Below are positions 43,832 through 53,797 of a DNA stretch of 64,000 nt, piece by piece; the first letter of the stretch is position 1; every line of letters begins with the position of its first letter. The stretch is taken from contig NZ_JOHO01000017.1 of NCBI RefSeq assembly GCF_000719705.1, forward strand, positions 57,113 to 121,112. Reading direction: 5' to 3'. The notes under the pieces were generated by a model. That model searched no databases. It saw only the letters and a list, made by a program, of their open reading frames with translations, and had not been told where the DNA came from. The position numbers and the translations under genes are program-made. The DNA is from Streptomyces sp. NRRL S-350 (GTDB taxonomy: Bacteria; Actinomycetota; Actinomycetes; Streptomycetales; Streptomycetaceae).

Positions 43832-43877
43832 ACGGTACCGATCGGTACCGTCCTGCAGGCGGTACCGATCGGTACCG
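43832..43877. promoter_or_regulatory. Double palindromic operator with four CGGTACCG half-sites
   Basis: Two perfect palindromes (43832-43851, 20 bp; 43860-43877, 18 bp), both with core CGGTACCGATCGGTACCG, are spaced with centres 27 bp apart. The 8 bp between them, CCTGCAGG, is itself palindromic. Four CGGTACCG copies in total. Position 31 bp before the TetR start and 32 bp before the divergent small gene fits a TetR operator binding two dimers or more. Confidence 0.85.
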
Positions 43878-43908
43878 TTTCTGGGGGCAGTCGTACACGG
43901 GGGGACAC

Positions 43909-44112
43909 ATGAACGAGGACTGGGCCGAAGCCGCCGTCGAACTGGTCGACGGCTACACGGTGGTGAACGCCGACGGCTGGGTGGTCTCCTCGGTGCCCCG
44001 GGCGTCGGTGGCCTTCCAGGGCGGCTTCGTCAAGCTGCGCCTGCCCGGCACCACGGCGGTGCAGGTCGTCTCCGCACCCGCCGTCCGCCTGATCACCCTC
44101 ACGGACGGGTGA
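43909..44112 (+). CDS. Small 67-residue protein divergent from TetR
   Basis: I do not recognise a family. The sequence is acidic at the N-terminus (MNEDWAEAAVELVDGY) and otherwise beta-prone and hydrophobic (TVVNADGWVVSSVPR, KLRLPGTTAVQVVS, RLITLTDG), with no Cys, signal peptide or transmembrane helix. ATG 43909 follows GGGGGGA at five bases. The arrangement, alone under a strong double TetR operator, suggests it is the main regulated product. It could be a small beta-barrel-like or binding protein; no function can be given. Confidence 0.6.
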   Translation: MNEDWAEAAVELVDGYTVVNADGWVVSSVPRASVAFQGGFVKLRLPGTTAVQVVSAPAVRLITLTDG

Positions 44113-44267
44113 CCCCGGCGGTCGGACCCCCCGACCGCCCACACGGACCAGCGGCTGCACGGCCGCCCGGGCCGGGACGCCACGCCACCGGCACGACGGC
44201 GCGGCCGCCCGACCCGGGACGCCGAGCAGCCGCAAAACCGTTTCCGGACGTCCGGACACCCGCAGCG

Positions 44268-45179
44268 CTACGCGCTCGCGGCGGCCGCCTCGGCGAGGGT
44301 GTCGAGGACCGGCCGGATCAGCGGGTGGCCGTCGGCCCCGGCCCGGACGGCCGCGAAGACCCGGCGGGTGGCGAGTTCGCTGTCGACCGGCCGCACCGCG
44401 ACCCGGCTCAGGTCGACGCCGCGCAGCGCCGACCGCGGCACCAGGGCGACCCCGACACCCGCCGAAGCCAGGGCCACGACGGCGCGGAAGTCGTCCGAGG
44501 AGTGCACCAGCCGGGGCTGGAACCCGGCGTGCTCGCAGGCCAGCAGGACCACGTCGTGACACGGGTTGCCCGGGTACGGCCCGATCCACGGCTCGTCGGC
44601 GAGCGCGGCGACGGCCAGCGGGCCGGCTTCCGCCGCCAGCCGGTGGTCCAACGGCAGGACGGCCTCGAACGGCTCGGCGTACAGCGGCACCCTGGTCAGG
44701 CGGGCATCGTCGGCGCGCGGGGCGCCGCGGTACTCGACGGCCACCGCGAGATCGGCCCGGCCCTCCAGGACCATCGGCAGACTGGCATCGCCCTCGGCGT
44801 CCAGCACCTTGAGCCGCACCCCCGGCGCGTGCGCGGCGAGCAGTCCGATCGCGGGGGCGAGCACGAAGGCGATGCCGGTGGCGAAGGAGGCGACGGTGAC
44901 CTCCCCGGAGACGCCCGCGCGGTACGCGGCGAGGTCGGCCTCGGCGCGCTCCAGCTGGGCGAGCACGACGTCGGCGTGGCCGAGCAGGATCTCCCCGGCG
45001 GCCGTCAGCCGCACGCCCCGGCCCTCGCGGGCGAGCAGGTGGTGCCCGGTCTCCTGCTCCAGGGCGGCCAGCTGCTGGGAGACCGCGGAGGGGGTCAGGT
45101 AGAGGGCGGCCGCGGCGGCGGTCACGGTGCGGTGGTCCGCCACGGCCCGCAGGGTCCGCAGCCGTCGTGCGTCGATCAC
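44268..45179 (-). CDS. LysR family regulator
   Basis: A 303-residue LysR protein. HTH at residues about 3-60 (RTLRAVADHRTVTAAAAALY, then LTPSAVSQQLAALEQETG) and a substrate-binding domain from about 90. The start is GTG 45179; a -10-like CAGAAT ends six bases before it, suggesting a leaderless transcript. LysR proteins usually control a divergent gene; here that would be the secreted PD40 protein 265 bp away, though the spacing is long. Effector unknown. Confidence 0.87.
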   Translation of the reverse strand: MIDARRLRTLRAVADHRTVTAAAAALYLTPSAVSQQLAALEQETGHHLLAREGRGVRLTAAGEILLGHADVVLAQLERAEADLAAYRAGVSGEVTVASFATGIAFVLAPAIGLLAAHAPGVRLKVLDAEGDASLPMVLEGRADLAVAVEYRGAPRADDARLTRVPLYAEPFEAVLPLDHRLAAEAGPLAVAALADEPWIGPYPGNPCHDVVLLACEHAGFQPRLVHSSDDFRAVVALASAGVGVALVPRSALRGVDLSRVAVRPVDSELATRRVFAAVRAGADGHPLIRPVLDTLAEAAAASA

Positions 45180-45443
45180 AGGCCAATTCTGCCAGCGAGG
45201 CGGAGCGAACCGGACCCAGCGGGGACCGGGCGGGCGCCGGGTGGGCGGCGCGGCAGCCGGGCGGGAGGCGCGGACCGCCCCCGCCGGGGGCGGCCGGGTC
45301 TGCGGCAGGAGGTACGACCGGTGGCGTATTTCCGGACGAGATCGCCGCCCTCCGTTGACCGCCGGGCCGTCCGGCGCTTGGCTCGTGCCCAACCGGGCCG
45401 CGGGGGTCGAGGGCCCGGCACCGTCATCTGGGGAGGATGATCG

Positions 45444-46886
45444 ATGACCACCGCACGCACCCGCCGCCGCCTGGCCCGTACCGCCTGCGTCGTGGCCGCC
45501 GCCACCGCGGTCGGCGCCGCGGTGCCCGCCGCCCAGGCCCGGCCGCCCAGGGGTGACACCGCCAGGGTCAGCGAGGACCCCAAGGGCGGGCAGCTCGACG
45601 GCGACTCCTACGGGATCGGGCTGACCTCCGACGGCCGCTCGCTGCTGTTCAGCTCCACCGCGACCGGCCTCGTACCCGGCCACACCGACGCCGCCGAGGG
45701 ACTCTACGTCAAGGACCTCCGCAACGGGCACGTCGAACAGGTCGACCTGGCCGACGACGGCTCCCGCCTGGACGCGAGCGTCTACGACGCCTCGATCAGC
45801 GGCGACGGCCGGTACGTGGCGTTCAGCACCGCGGCGGACAACGTCGTGCCCGGCCAGCAGAAGCACGCGTACGACGTCTTCGTCCGCGACCGCCGGACCG
45901 GCCGCACCGAGCTGATCAGCGCCGGCACCGGCTCCACCGCCGACGACCAGTCGATCCGCCGGGCCGTCAACCCCAGCCTGAGCTGGGACGGCCGCTACGT
46001 GGCCTTCGCCTCCGACCGGACCGACCTCGGCGCGGCGGTCAGGCGCGGCAGGACGAACATCTATGTCACCGACCGCTGGACCGGCACCACCCGGCTGGTC
46101 ACGGTGGGGGCCGACGGCACGCCGGCCGACCAGAACTCCTTCACACCGAGCCTCAGCGCGGACGGCAGGACCGTCGGCTTCACCTCCCGCGCGAGCAACC
46201 TGCTCCCGCCCGCACAGGGCCCGGCCGACACCTCCACCGGCACCTCCGCCGGCCCGGCCGACGACCCGGCCGACGACGCCACCGCGGCGGCGCCCGCCCC
46301 CGCCACCGGCGTGCGGCCGCGGCTGGCGGTGCCCAGGTTCTACCCCTTCTACGTCTGGGACGCCCGCACCGGCCGGATCAGCGGCGCCAGCTACGACGAG
46401 ACCGGCGCGTTCCGGGCCTCCGGCCAGGACGGCCGGATCAGCCCCGACGGCCGCCACGCCGTCTACAGCGTCCCCCAGCCCGGCGGTCGGCCCGGCTCGC
46501 ACGGGATCCACCTGGTCGTCTACGTCCGCGAGTTGACCACCGGCACCGTCACCCAGGTCAGCACCCCGCTCCCCGGCACCACCACCGACCTCTCGTCGAC
46601 GGAGGGCGTCATGACCTACGACAGCCGCTGGGTGTACTTCACCTCCGACGTCGAGACCCTCGTGCCCGACGACACCAACCAGCAGACGGACGTCTTCCGC
46701 CGCGACCTGTGGACCGGCCGGACCGAGCGGGTGAGCCTCACCCAGGACGGTTCCCAGAGCACGGCCTCGTCGTTCACCCCGCTCGTGGACGCCCTGGGGG
46801 GCACCGTGGTCTTCGACGCCACGGACGGCAACCTCGTCCCGGGCGACACCAACAACGTCACGGACGTCTTCCGGCGCCGCCTCTGA
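45444..46886 (+). CDS. Secreted TolB/PD40-like beta-propeller protein
   Basis: A 480-residue protein with signal peptide (ARTACVVAAATAVGAAVPAA, cleavage near AQARPP) and repeated blades of the TolB-like PD40 type: GDGRYVAFSTAADNVVPG, WDGRYVAFASDRTDL, ADGRTVGFTSRASNL and DSRWVYFTSDVETLVP, each followed by a DVFVRDRRTGRTE-like strand. About six blades, with a Thr/Ala/Pro-rich insert around residues 258-290. Propellers of this type bind proteins or glycans; no enzyme motif is seen. ATG 45444 with GGGAGG seven bases upstream. Confidence 0.8.
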   Translation: MTTARTRRRLARTACVVAAATAVGAAVPAAQARPPRGDTARVSEDPKGGQLDGDSYGIGLTSDGRSLLFSSTATGLVPGHTDAAEGLYVKDLRNGHVEQVDLADDGSRLDASVYDASISGDGRYVAFSTAADNVVPGQQKHAYDVFVRDRRTGRTELISAGTGSTADDQSIRRAVNPSLSWDGRYVAFASDRTDLGAAVRRGRTNIYVTDRWTGTTRLVTVGADGTPADQNSFTPSLSADGRTVGFTSRASNLLPPAQGPADTSTGTSAGPADDPADDATAAAPAPATGVRPRLAVPRFYPFYVWDARTGRISGASYDETGAFRASGQDGRISPDGRHAVYSVPQPGGRPGSHGIHLVVYVRELTTGTVTQVSTPLPGTTTDLSSTEGVMTYDSRWVYFTSDVETLVPDDTNQQTDVFRRDLWTGRTERVSLTQDGSQSTASSFTPLVDALGGTVVFDATDGNLVPGDTNNVTDVFRRRL

Positions 46887-47053
46887 CGGCCTGGTCCGCC
46901 GCCCCGGACGGCCCGGTCGGCTCTCCCGGAGTCCGTCGCCGGGGAACCCCGGCCGGGCGATCACCCGGGGGGACGAACCCCACGGCACGCGGCACCCGTA
47001 CCGCCCGTGAACGGCCGCCGCCTGGCCCCGCCGTCCGCCCCGGGAAACCGCGA

Positions 47054-47094
47054 ACGGGGGCGGGAGGCCGGTCGGGCCGGCGTCCCGCCCCCGT
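47054..47094. terminator. Hairpin, 12-bp arms
   Basis: ACGGGGGCGGGA pairs exactly with TCCCGCCCCCGT across a 17-base GC-rich loop. Placed between the convergent PD40 and kbl genes, so probably a terminator without T-tract. Confidence 0.6.
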
Positions 47095-47171
47095 GGCGGG
47101 AGGGTGCGGCAGGTGGTCGGCGGCCGTGCGGCGCGGGCGCGTCGATGCGCCTCACCGCACGGCGGTCGTGG

Positions 47172-47213
47172 GCCCGTGGGCCGGTCCGGTTCCGAGCGGT
47201 CCGGCCCACGGGC
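47172..47213 (-). terminator. Hairpin, 13-bp arms, downstream of kbl
   Basis: GCCCGTGGGCCGG pairs exactly with its complement across a 16-base loop. It lies 38 bp after the kbl stop on the minus strand. Confidence 0.65.
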
Positions 47214-47251
47214 AGCCTGTGCGGGCCCCTGCCGGGCCCGACGAAGGGGGC

Positions 47252-48445
<1,194 letters not shown>

Positions 48446-48475
48446 GACAGGCTCCTTCTGTGTCGGCGGGGTGGC

Positions 48476-49504
48476 TCAGGCGGTCCAGTCGAGGATGATC
48501 TTGCCGCAGTTGCCGCCGGCGGCGTCGTCGAATGCGGCCTCGAAGTCGGCGGCGGGGTAGCGGCCGGTGATCACCGGGCTGAGGTCCAGGCCGCCCTCCA
48601 GCAGCACGGACATCGCGTACCAGGTCTCGAACATCTCGCGGCCGTAGATGCCCTTGATGGTGATCATCGAGGTGACGATCGAGGCCCAGTCAACCGGGAA
48701 CTGCTCGGCGGGCAGGCCGAGCATGGCGATCTTCCCGCCGTGGGTCATGTTGGCGATCATCGACTGCATCGCCTCGGGACGGCCGGACATCTCCAGGCCG
48801 ACGTCGAAGCCCTCGCGCAGGCCCAGCTTCTGCTGGCCCTCCTCGATGGTGTGCTCGGCGACGTTCAGCGCCAGCGTCACCCCGACCTCGCGGGCCAGGT
48901 CGAGGCGGTACGGGGACACGTCGGTGATCATCACGTTGCGGGCGCCGGCGTGCTTGGCGACGGCGGCGGCCATGATGCCGATCGGGCCGGCGCCGGTGAC
49001 CAGCACGTCCTCGCCGACCAGCGGGAAGGACAGCGCGGTGTGCACGGCGTTGCCGAACGGATCGAAGATCGCGGCGACGTCCAGGTCGACCGGCACCCGG
49101 TGCACCCAGACGTTGGAGGCGGGCAGGGCCACGTACTCGGCGAACGCGCCGTCGCGGTTGACGCCCAGGCCGACGGTGTTGCGGCACAGGTGGCGGCGGC
49201 CGGCCAGGCAGTTGCGGCACTTGCCGCAGACCAGGTGGCCCTCGCCGCTGACCAGGTCGCCGACCGCGATGTCCGCGACACCGGCGCCGAGCTCGGCGAC
49301 CTCGCCGACGAACTCGTGGCCGAGGACGAGCGGGGTCCTGATGGTCTGCTGCGCCCAGCCGTCCCACTTGCGGATGTGCAGGTCGGTGCCGCAGATGCCG
49401 GTCCGCAGCACCTTGATCAGCACCTCGCCGGGGCCGATCTCGGGCTTCGGGACGTCGATCATCCAGAGGCCGGGCGCGGCCTGCTGCTTGACGAGTGCCT
49501 TCAC
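48476..49504 (-). CDS. tdh: L-threonine 3-dehydrogenase
   Basis: A 342-residue zinc-dependent medium-chain dehydrogenase that oxidises L-threonine to 2-amino-3-oxobutyrate with NAD+. Catalytic Cys 38 (GICGTDLHI), His in LGHEFVGEV and structural zinc Cys set [19 protein letters not shown] are present; NAD motif [17 protein letters not shown]. Usual family length. GTG 49504 with AGGAG nine bases upstream. First gene of the tdh-kbl operon. Confidence 0.93.
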   Translation of the reverse strand: MKALVKQQAAPGLWMIDVPKPEIGPGEVLIKVLRTGICGTDLHIRKWDGWAQQTIRTPLVLGHEFVGEVAELGAGVADIAVGDLVSGEGHLVCGKCRNCLAGRRHLCRNTVGLGVNRDGAFAEYVALPASNVWVHRVPVDLDVAAIFDPFGNAVHTALSFPLVGEDVLVTGAGPIGIMAAAVAKHAGARNVMITDVSPYRLDLAREVGVTLALNVAEHTIEEGQQKLGLREGFDVGLEMSGRPEAMQSMIANMTHGGKIAMLGLPAEQFPVDWASIVTSMITIKGIYGREMFETWYAMSVLLEGGLDLSPVITGRYPAADFEAAFDDAAGGNCGKIILDWTA

Positions 49505-49598
49505 GGGCGACGGCTCCTGACGTGCGGGTGGGACGGCCTTCGAGGGTCGGGCAGGCCGAGGGGCCCGGTTCGACCGCTTCCGACGGGCGCACTCCGGG

Positions 49599-49616
49599 CA
49601 GGCAGCAATCTGCCTG
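49599..49616. promoter_or_regulatory. Inverted repeat upstream of tdh, candidate operator
   Basis: Seven-bp perfect arms CAGGCAG/CTGCCTG with four-base spacer, 95 bp upstream of the tdh start. Symmetry and location fit a regulator site; a short transcript hairpin is the alternative. Confidence 0.4.
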
Positions 49617-49755
49617 GTGGGAGCGGGTGCGGTCCATCGAGGAATTCTTAAGGGCGGCCACAGCTGGGCTGAACGATCGTGCCCGAGCAGCGGCCGGCGG
49701 CGGGCGCGGCGTGCCGGTGCTCACCCGTCCGGGCGACCGCGGAGCCGCCGCCCCG

Positions 49756-49793
49756 ACCCCGACCGACGGGCCGGCCGGCCCGTCGGTCGGGGT
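49756..49793. repeat. 38-bp perfect palindrome
   Basis: Centred between 49774 and 49775, with arms ACCCCGACCGACGGGCCGG and its exact complement and no spacer. A cruciform or a strong loop-poor hairpin can form. It is upstream of two divergent genes, so it is not their terminator. Confidence 0.9.
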
Positions 49794-49972
49794 GCTTGAC
49801 TGCCGCATCCGGCTGACCGCGGGCCCGTTCGGATCAGCCGGGAGCCGACCCGCGCGCGGCCGCGCGGCCCCGGTGCTTACGGTGGCGTCGCTCCCCCCGC
49901 GGCCCCGTGGAGCAGCGCTCCGGGGCCCTTCGCCACGGGGCCGTCCACCCCAGAGAGGCGCTACCCGACACC

Positions 49973-51394
49973 ATGACCACGACCCGACGGCCGCGTCCGG
50001 CCGCCCCCCGCTCGGTCGGCCGCGCGACCGCCGCCGCCCTCGCCCTGACCGGCCTGCTCGTCACGGCGGCCTGCTCCGGCGACTCCGAGCCCGCCCCGCA
50101 GTCCGGCGGCGCGGCCGTCAACGCCGAACCGGCCGCGCTCAGCCCGTCCGCCACCGCCTCGGCGAGCGTCTCCTCCGGCGCGGTGGTTCCGCTGACCCCC
50201 GACGTCACGTCCCGGTTGGACGCCGCGATCCAGCGGGTGATGACCCAGGCCTCCGTGCCCGGCGTCTCGGTCGGGCTCATCACGCCCGGCGGCACGTACC
50301 AGAAGTCCTTCGGCGTCGCCGACAAGAGCTCCGGGGCGACGATGGACCCCGGGCTCTACTCGCGGATCGGCAGCGAGACCAAGACCTTCACCGCGACCGC
50401 CGTGCTGCAGCTGGTGGACCAGGGCAAGGTCGGCCTGGACGACCCGATCTCCAAGTACGTGGACGGCGTCCCCGGCGGCGACGGGATCAGCGTCCGCCAG
50501 CTCGGCGAGATGCGCAGCGGCCTGTTCCCGTACAGCTCCGACCCGGACTTCGTGAACACCCTGATCGGCGATCCCAACCACGTCTTCACCCCGGACCAAC
50601 TGCTCGCCTACGGGTACAAGCACCCCGCCGTGTCCCCGCCCGGCACGCAGTTCCAGTACAACAACAGCAACTACATCATCCTGGGCAAGCTGATCGAGAA
50701 GGTCGGCGGCAAGACCGCCGGAGAGTTCCTCAAGGACCAGGTGTTCACGCCCGCCTCGCTCGGCAGGACGAGCTTCCCCGTCGACGGGTCGATCCCCGAC
50801 CCGCACGCGCACGGCTACACCAACCAGACGCCCGACGGCTCCGTCGTCGACGCCACCAACTGGAACCCGTCCTGGGCCTGGACCGCCGGGGCCGTCATCT
50901 CCACCCTCGCCGACCTGGAGAGCTGGGCCAAGACCATGGCCACCGGCGCCCTGCTGAAGCCGGCCACCCAGGCCGAACGGCTGAAGACCCTGCCGACGGG
51001 GGATCCCGGCGTCACCTACGGCTTCGGGCTGTTCAACAACAACGGGTGGATCGGTCACAACGGCTCGCTGCCGGGCTACGAGAGCGTGGCGGTGTACCTT
51101 CCGGCGGCCCAGAGCACGCTGGCGATCCTGCTCAACACGGATGTGCTGTACCAGGGTTCGGAGCCGTCCTCGCTGTTCGCGAACGAGATCACCAAGATCG
51201 TGTCGCCGAAGAACGTCTACTCGATCCCCCCGGCGACGGCCGCGCCGTCGGCCCCGGGCTCGGCGTCCGGCTCGGCTTCCGGTTCCGGCCCGGCTTCCGG
51301 ATCCGCCTCGGGATCCGCCTCCTCGGGCAACTCGCCGTCCGGCGGCTCCTCCTCCGTCCCGGCCGGCAACTCGCCCTCCACCGTGCGGGCCTGA
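49973..51394 (+). CDS. Lipoprotein serine hydrolase (class C beta-lactamase / DD-peptidase fold)
   Basis: A 473-residue protein with lipoprotein signal peptide (lipobox LVTAAC, Cys at residue 26) and a beta-lactamase-related (AmpC/R61-like) domain of about 340 residues. Catalytic motifs: SETK (Ser-x-x-Lys), YNNSNY (Tyr-x-Asn) and HNGSLPGYES (His-x-Gly). Likely a DD-carboxypeptidase, esterase or amidase anchored outside the membrane. The last 60 residues are Ser/Gly/Pro repeats encoded by a GGCTCGGC-type repeat. ATG 49973 precedes the signal peptide directly. Ribosome site is weak. Confidence 0.87.
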   Translation: MTTTRRPRPAAPRSVGRATAAALALTGLLVTAACSGDSEPAPQSGGAAVNAEPAALSPSATASASVSSGAVVPLTPDVTSRLDAAIQRVMTQASVPGVSVGLITPGGTYQKSFGVADKSSGATMDPGLYSRIGSETKTFTATAVLQLVDQGKVGLDDPISKYVDGVPGGDGISVRQLGEMRSGLFPYSSDPDFVNTLIGDPNHVFTPDQLLAYGYKHPAVSPPGTQFQYNNSNYIILGKLIEKVGGKTAGEFLKDQVFTPASLGRTSFPVDGSIPDPHAHGYTNQTPDGSVVDATNWNPSWAWTAGAVISTLADLESWAKTMATGALLKPATQAERLKTLPTGDPGVTYGFGLFNNNGWIGHNGSLPGYESVAVYLPAAQSTLAILLNTDVLYQGSEPSSLFANEITKIVSPKNVYSIPPATAAPSAPGSASGSASGSGPASGSASGSASSGNSPSGGSSSVPAGNSPSTVRA

Positions 51395-51471
51395 CGCCCG
51401 CCCGACCCGCAGCAGGGGCCCGACCCGGTTCACCGGATCGGGCCCCGTGGCGTTCCGTCAGGCACCCGCCC

Positions 51472-52533
51472 TCAGGCCCCCAGCACCCGCTGCAGATCGT
51501 ACGAGACCGGCTCCTCCAGCTGCGCGTAGGTGCAGCTCTCCGGCGTGCGGTCCGGCCGCCAGCGGCGGAACTGCGCGGTGTGCCGGAAGCGGGTGCCCTC
51601 CATGTGGTCGTAGGCGACCTCGACCACCCGCTCGGGGCGCAGCGCGATCCACGACAGGTCCTTGCCGCCGGTCCAGCGGCTGACGGCACCGGGCAGCCTG
51701 CCCTCGGCGTGCGCGGCCTCCTCCGCCCAGGCGCCCCACGGGTGGCGGGAGAGGTCGTCCATCCGCAGCGACGCCAACTCCTCGACCAGTTCACGGCGGC
51801 GGGCCATCGAGAAGGCCGCGCAGACGCCGACGTGCTGGAGCCTGCCCGCCGCGTCGTTGATGCCGAGCAGCAGGGAGCCGACCACCGGGCCGCTCTTGTG
51901 CTCGCGGTAACCGGCCACCACGCAGTCGGCGGTGCGCTCGTGCTTGATCTTGTACATGGTCCGCTCACCCGGGCGGTACGGCTGGTCCAGCGGCTTGGCC
52001 ACCACGCCGTCCAGCCCGGCGCCCTCGTACTCGGCGAACCAGCTGTGCGCCAGATCGAGATCGGTGGAGGCGGGAGCGGTGAACACCGGATCGACGGCGC
52101 CCGCCAGCGCGGCCTCCAACGCCGGGCGGCGCACCGACAGCGGCTCGTCCGCCAGGCTGTCGTCCCCCAGGGCGAGCAGGTCGAAGGCCACGAAGGAGGC
52201 CGGGGTGCGTTCGGCCAGCAGCTTCACCCGGCTCGCCGCCGGATGGATCCGCTCCAACAACTCCTCGAAGCGCAGCCGGCCGTCCCGGGCGATCACCACC
52301 TCGCCGTCCAGCACGCAGCGCGGCGGCACCTCGCGCCGCAGCGCCTCGACCAGCTCGGGGAAGTACCGGGTCAGCGGCTTGCCGGTACGGCTGCCGAGCT
52401 CGACCTCGTCCCCGTCACGGAACACGATGGTGCGAAAACCGTCCCACTTCGCCTCGTACTGCATGCCGGGCGGGATCTTGGCCACCGACTTGGCGAGCAT
52501 CGGCGCCACCGGCGGCATCACGGGCAGGTCCAT
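51472..52533 (-). CDS. ATP-dependent DNA ligase (LigC / LigD-ligase type)
   Basis: A 353-residue ATP-dependent ligase: nucleotidyltransferase domain with adenylated Lys 29 in YEAKWDGFR, then SRTGKPLTRYFPE, FVAFDLLAL, EGAGLDGVVAKPLDQPYRPGER and KIKHERTADCVVAG (motif V), and an OB-fold. This is the stand-alone ligase used in bacterial end joining or base-excision repair. ATG 52533 follows a -10-like GAGGAT by seven bases (leaderless); an upstream GTG is less likely. Divergent from a LigD-type polymerase 66 bp away; together they form a split LigD. Ku is not in the window. Confidence 0.9.
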   Translation of the reverse strand: MDLPVMPPVAPMLAKSVAKIPPGMQYEAKWDGFRTIVFRDGDEVELGSRTGKPLTRYFPELVEALRREVPPRCVLDGEVVIARDGRLRFEELLERIHPAASRVKLLAERTPASFVAFDLLALGDDSLADEPLSVRRPALEAALAGAVDPVFTAPASTDLDLAHSWFAEYEGAGLDGVVAKPLDQPYRPGERTMYKIKHERTADCVVAGYREHKSGPVVGSLLLGINDAAGRLQHVGVCAAFSMARRRELVEELASLRMDDLSRHPWGAWAEEAAHAEGRLPGAVSRWTGGKDLSWIALRPERVVEVAYDHMEGTRFRHTAQFRRWRPDRTPESCTYAQLEEPVSYDLQRVLGA

Positions 52534-52599
52534 GCGTCCGATCCTCACCCCGATGCGCTCGGGGCGCGCGCCGGGCGCACGGCGCTTAGCGTGAAGGGC

Positions 52600-53607
52600 A
52601 TGGGCTCAGCCGTCGAACTGGAAGTCGCCGGGCGCACCGTCCGGCTGTCCAACCCGGACAAGGTGTACTACCCCGAGCGCGGCTTCACCAAGCTGGACGT
52701 CGCCCAGTACTACCTGGCCGTCGCCGACGGGGTGCTGCGCGGCCTGCGCGACCGCCCGACCACCCTGCAGCGCTTCCCGGACGGCGTGGACGGCGAGTTC
52801 TTCTACCAGAAGCGCGCCCCCAAGAGCCTGCCGGACTGGCTGTCCACCGCCCGGATCAACTTCCCCAGCGGCCGCTCCGCCGACGAGATCTGCCCCGCCG
52901 AGCCCGCCGCCGTGCTCTGGGCCGCCAACCTGGGCTGCCTCACCTTCCACCCCTGGCCGGTGCGGCGCTCCGACACCGACCACGTCGACGAACTGCGCAT
53001 CGACCTCGACCCGCAGCCCGGCACCGACTTCCACGACGCCGTCCGCGCCGCCCACGAGCTGCGCGCCCTCCTGGAGGAGTACGGCCTGCGCGGCTGGCCA
53101 AAGTCCTCCGGCGGGCGCGGACTGCACGTCTACGTGCCCCTGGTGCCCGAGTGGACCTTCACCGACGGGCGGCACGCGGTGATCGCCCTCGGCCGGGCCC
53201 TGGAACAGCGGATGCCCGGACGCGTCACCACCGCCTGGTGGAAGGAGGAACGCGGCGAGCGGATCTTCGTCGACTACAACCAGATGGCCCGCGACCGCAC
53301 CATCGCCTCCGCCTACTCCCTGCGCGCCCGCCCCCGCGCCACCGCCTCCACCCCCCTGCGCTGGGACGAACTCGACGACGCCGCCCCGGAGGACTTCGAC
53401 CTGCGCACCGTCCCCGCCCGCTTCGCCGAACTCGGCGACCTCAACGCGGAGATGGACGGCCAGGCGTACCGGCTGGAAAGCCTGCTGGAGCTGTACGAGA
53501 AGCAGCTCCACGACGAGGGCCTCGGCGAACTCCCCTACCCGCCCGACCACCCCAAGGCGGCCGGCGAGCCCACCCGGGTGCAGCCGAGCCGGGCCCGCAA
53601 GAAGTGA
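52600..53607 (+). CDS. LigD-type DNA polymerase/primase domain protein (PolDom)
   Basis: A 335-residue stand-alone polymerase of the LigD-Pol (archaeo-eukaryotic primase) family. Metal-binding Asp 135 and Asp 137 are in ELRIDLDPQPG; further family motifs are FFYQKRAPKSLPDWL, PKSSGGRGLHVYVPL and RIFVDYNQMARDRTIASAYS. It fills gaps or adds nucleotides during non-homologous end joining. Leaderless promoter signal TAGCGT at 52587-52592 ends seven bases before ATG 52600. Divergent partner is an ATP-dependent ligase. C-terminus ends in a basic ARKK tail. Confidence 0.9.
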   Translation: MGSAVELEVAGRTVRLSNPDKVYYPERGFTKLDVAQYYLAVADGVLRGLRDRPTTLQRFPDGVDGEFFYQKRAPKSLPDWLSTARINFPSGRSADEICPAEPAAVLWAANLGCLTFHPWPVRRSDTDHVDELRIDLDPQPGTDFHDAVRAAHELRALLEEYGLRGWPKSSGGRGLHVYVPLVPEWTFTDGRHAVIALGRALEQRMPGRVTTAWWKEERGERIFVDYNQMARDRTIASAYSLRARPRATASTPLRWDELDDAAPEDFDLRTVPARFAELGDLNAEMDGQAYRLESLLELYEKQLHDEGLGELPYPPDHPKAAGEPTRVQPSRARKK

Positions 53608-53634
53608 CGTAGCGGGCTCCGGCATCACGGCTCG

Positions 53635-53754
53635 ATGCCGTTCGACCACAACGGGTACGCGGCCGAGCACCTGCCGGGCGCCACACTGCGGCGGCTGCTG
53701 TTCTGGCGGTACCTGCTCGTCCACCGCGCCCACCGGGACCACCGGGCGGCGTAG
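53635..53754 (+). pseudogene. Short 39-codon ORF, possible gene remnant
   Basis: The frame reads MPFDHNGYAAEHLPGATLRR then LLFWRYLLVHRAHRDHRAA. It looks coding in style (third-position GC) but has no ribosome site and no family I recognise. The arrangement resembles a fragment of a longer gene ends rather than an independent peptide. Low certainty. Confidence 0.25.
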
Positions 53755-53797
53755 GCTGACGGCCGTCGACCGGTGGGGACTCGAACGGGGGGCTCGG

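Larger units (their letters stand above)
46887..47251. other. Intergenic region with two large hairpins between convergent genes
   Basis: No gene seen. It contains one hairpin with 12-bp perfect arms at 47054-47094 and a second with 13-bp perfect arms at 47172-47213, listed separately. A short CCGGGG-AA-CCCCGG hairpin lies near 46942-46955, closer to the PD40 stop. Confidence 0.6.
49505..49972. other. Divergent intergenic region upstream of tdh with large palindrome
   Basis: No conserved gene seen in 468 bp. It contains a small hairpin-like inverted repeat at 49599-49616 (CAGGCAG-CAAT-CTGCCTG), 95 bp before tdh, a local AT-rich segment (GAATTCTTAAG at about 49641), and a 38-bp perfect palindrome at 49756-49793. 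Both tdh and the lipoprotein gene are transcribed away from it. Confidence 0.55.

Noticed and set aside
43860..43877. GGTACC and CCTGCAGG elements as restriction-related or cloning artefact
   Set aside because: The palindromes form a consistent, symmetric four-half-site pattern in front of a TetR gene; an operator explains them better.
49495..52599. Plus-strand frame open from 49495 into the PolDom gene
   Set aside because: The part before 52600 is a shadow of the lipoprotein and ligase genes; the PolDom family N-terminus and a promoter fit ATG 52600.
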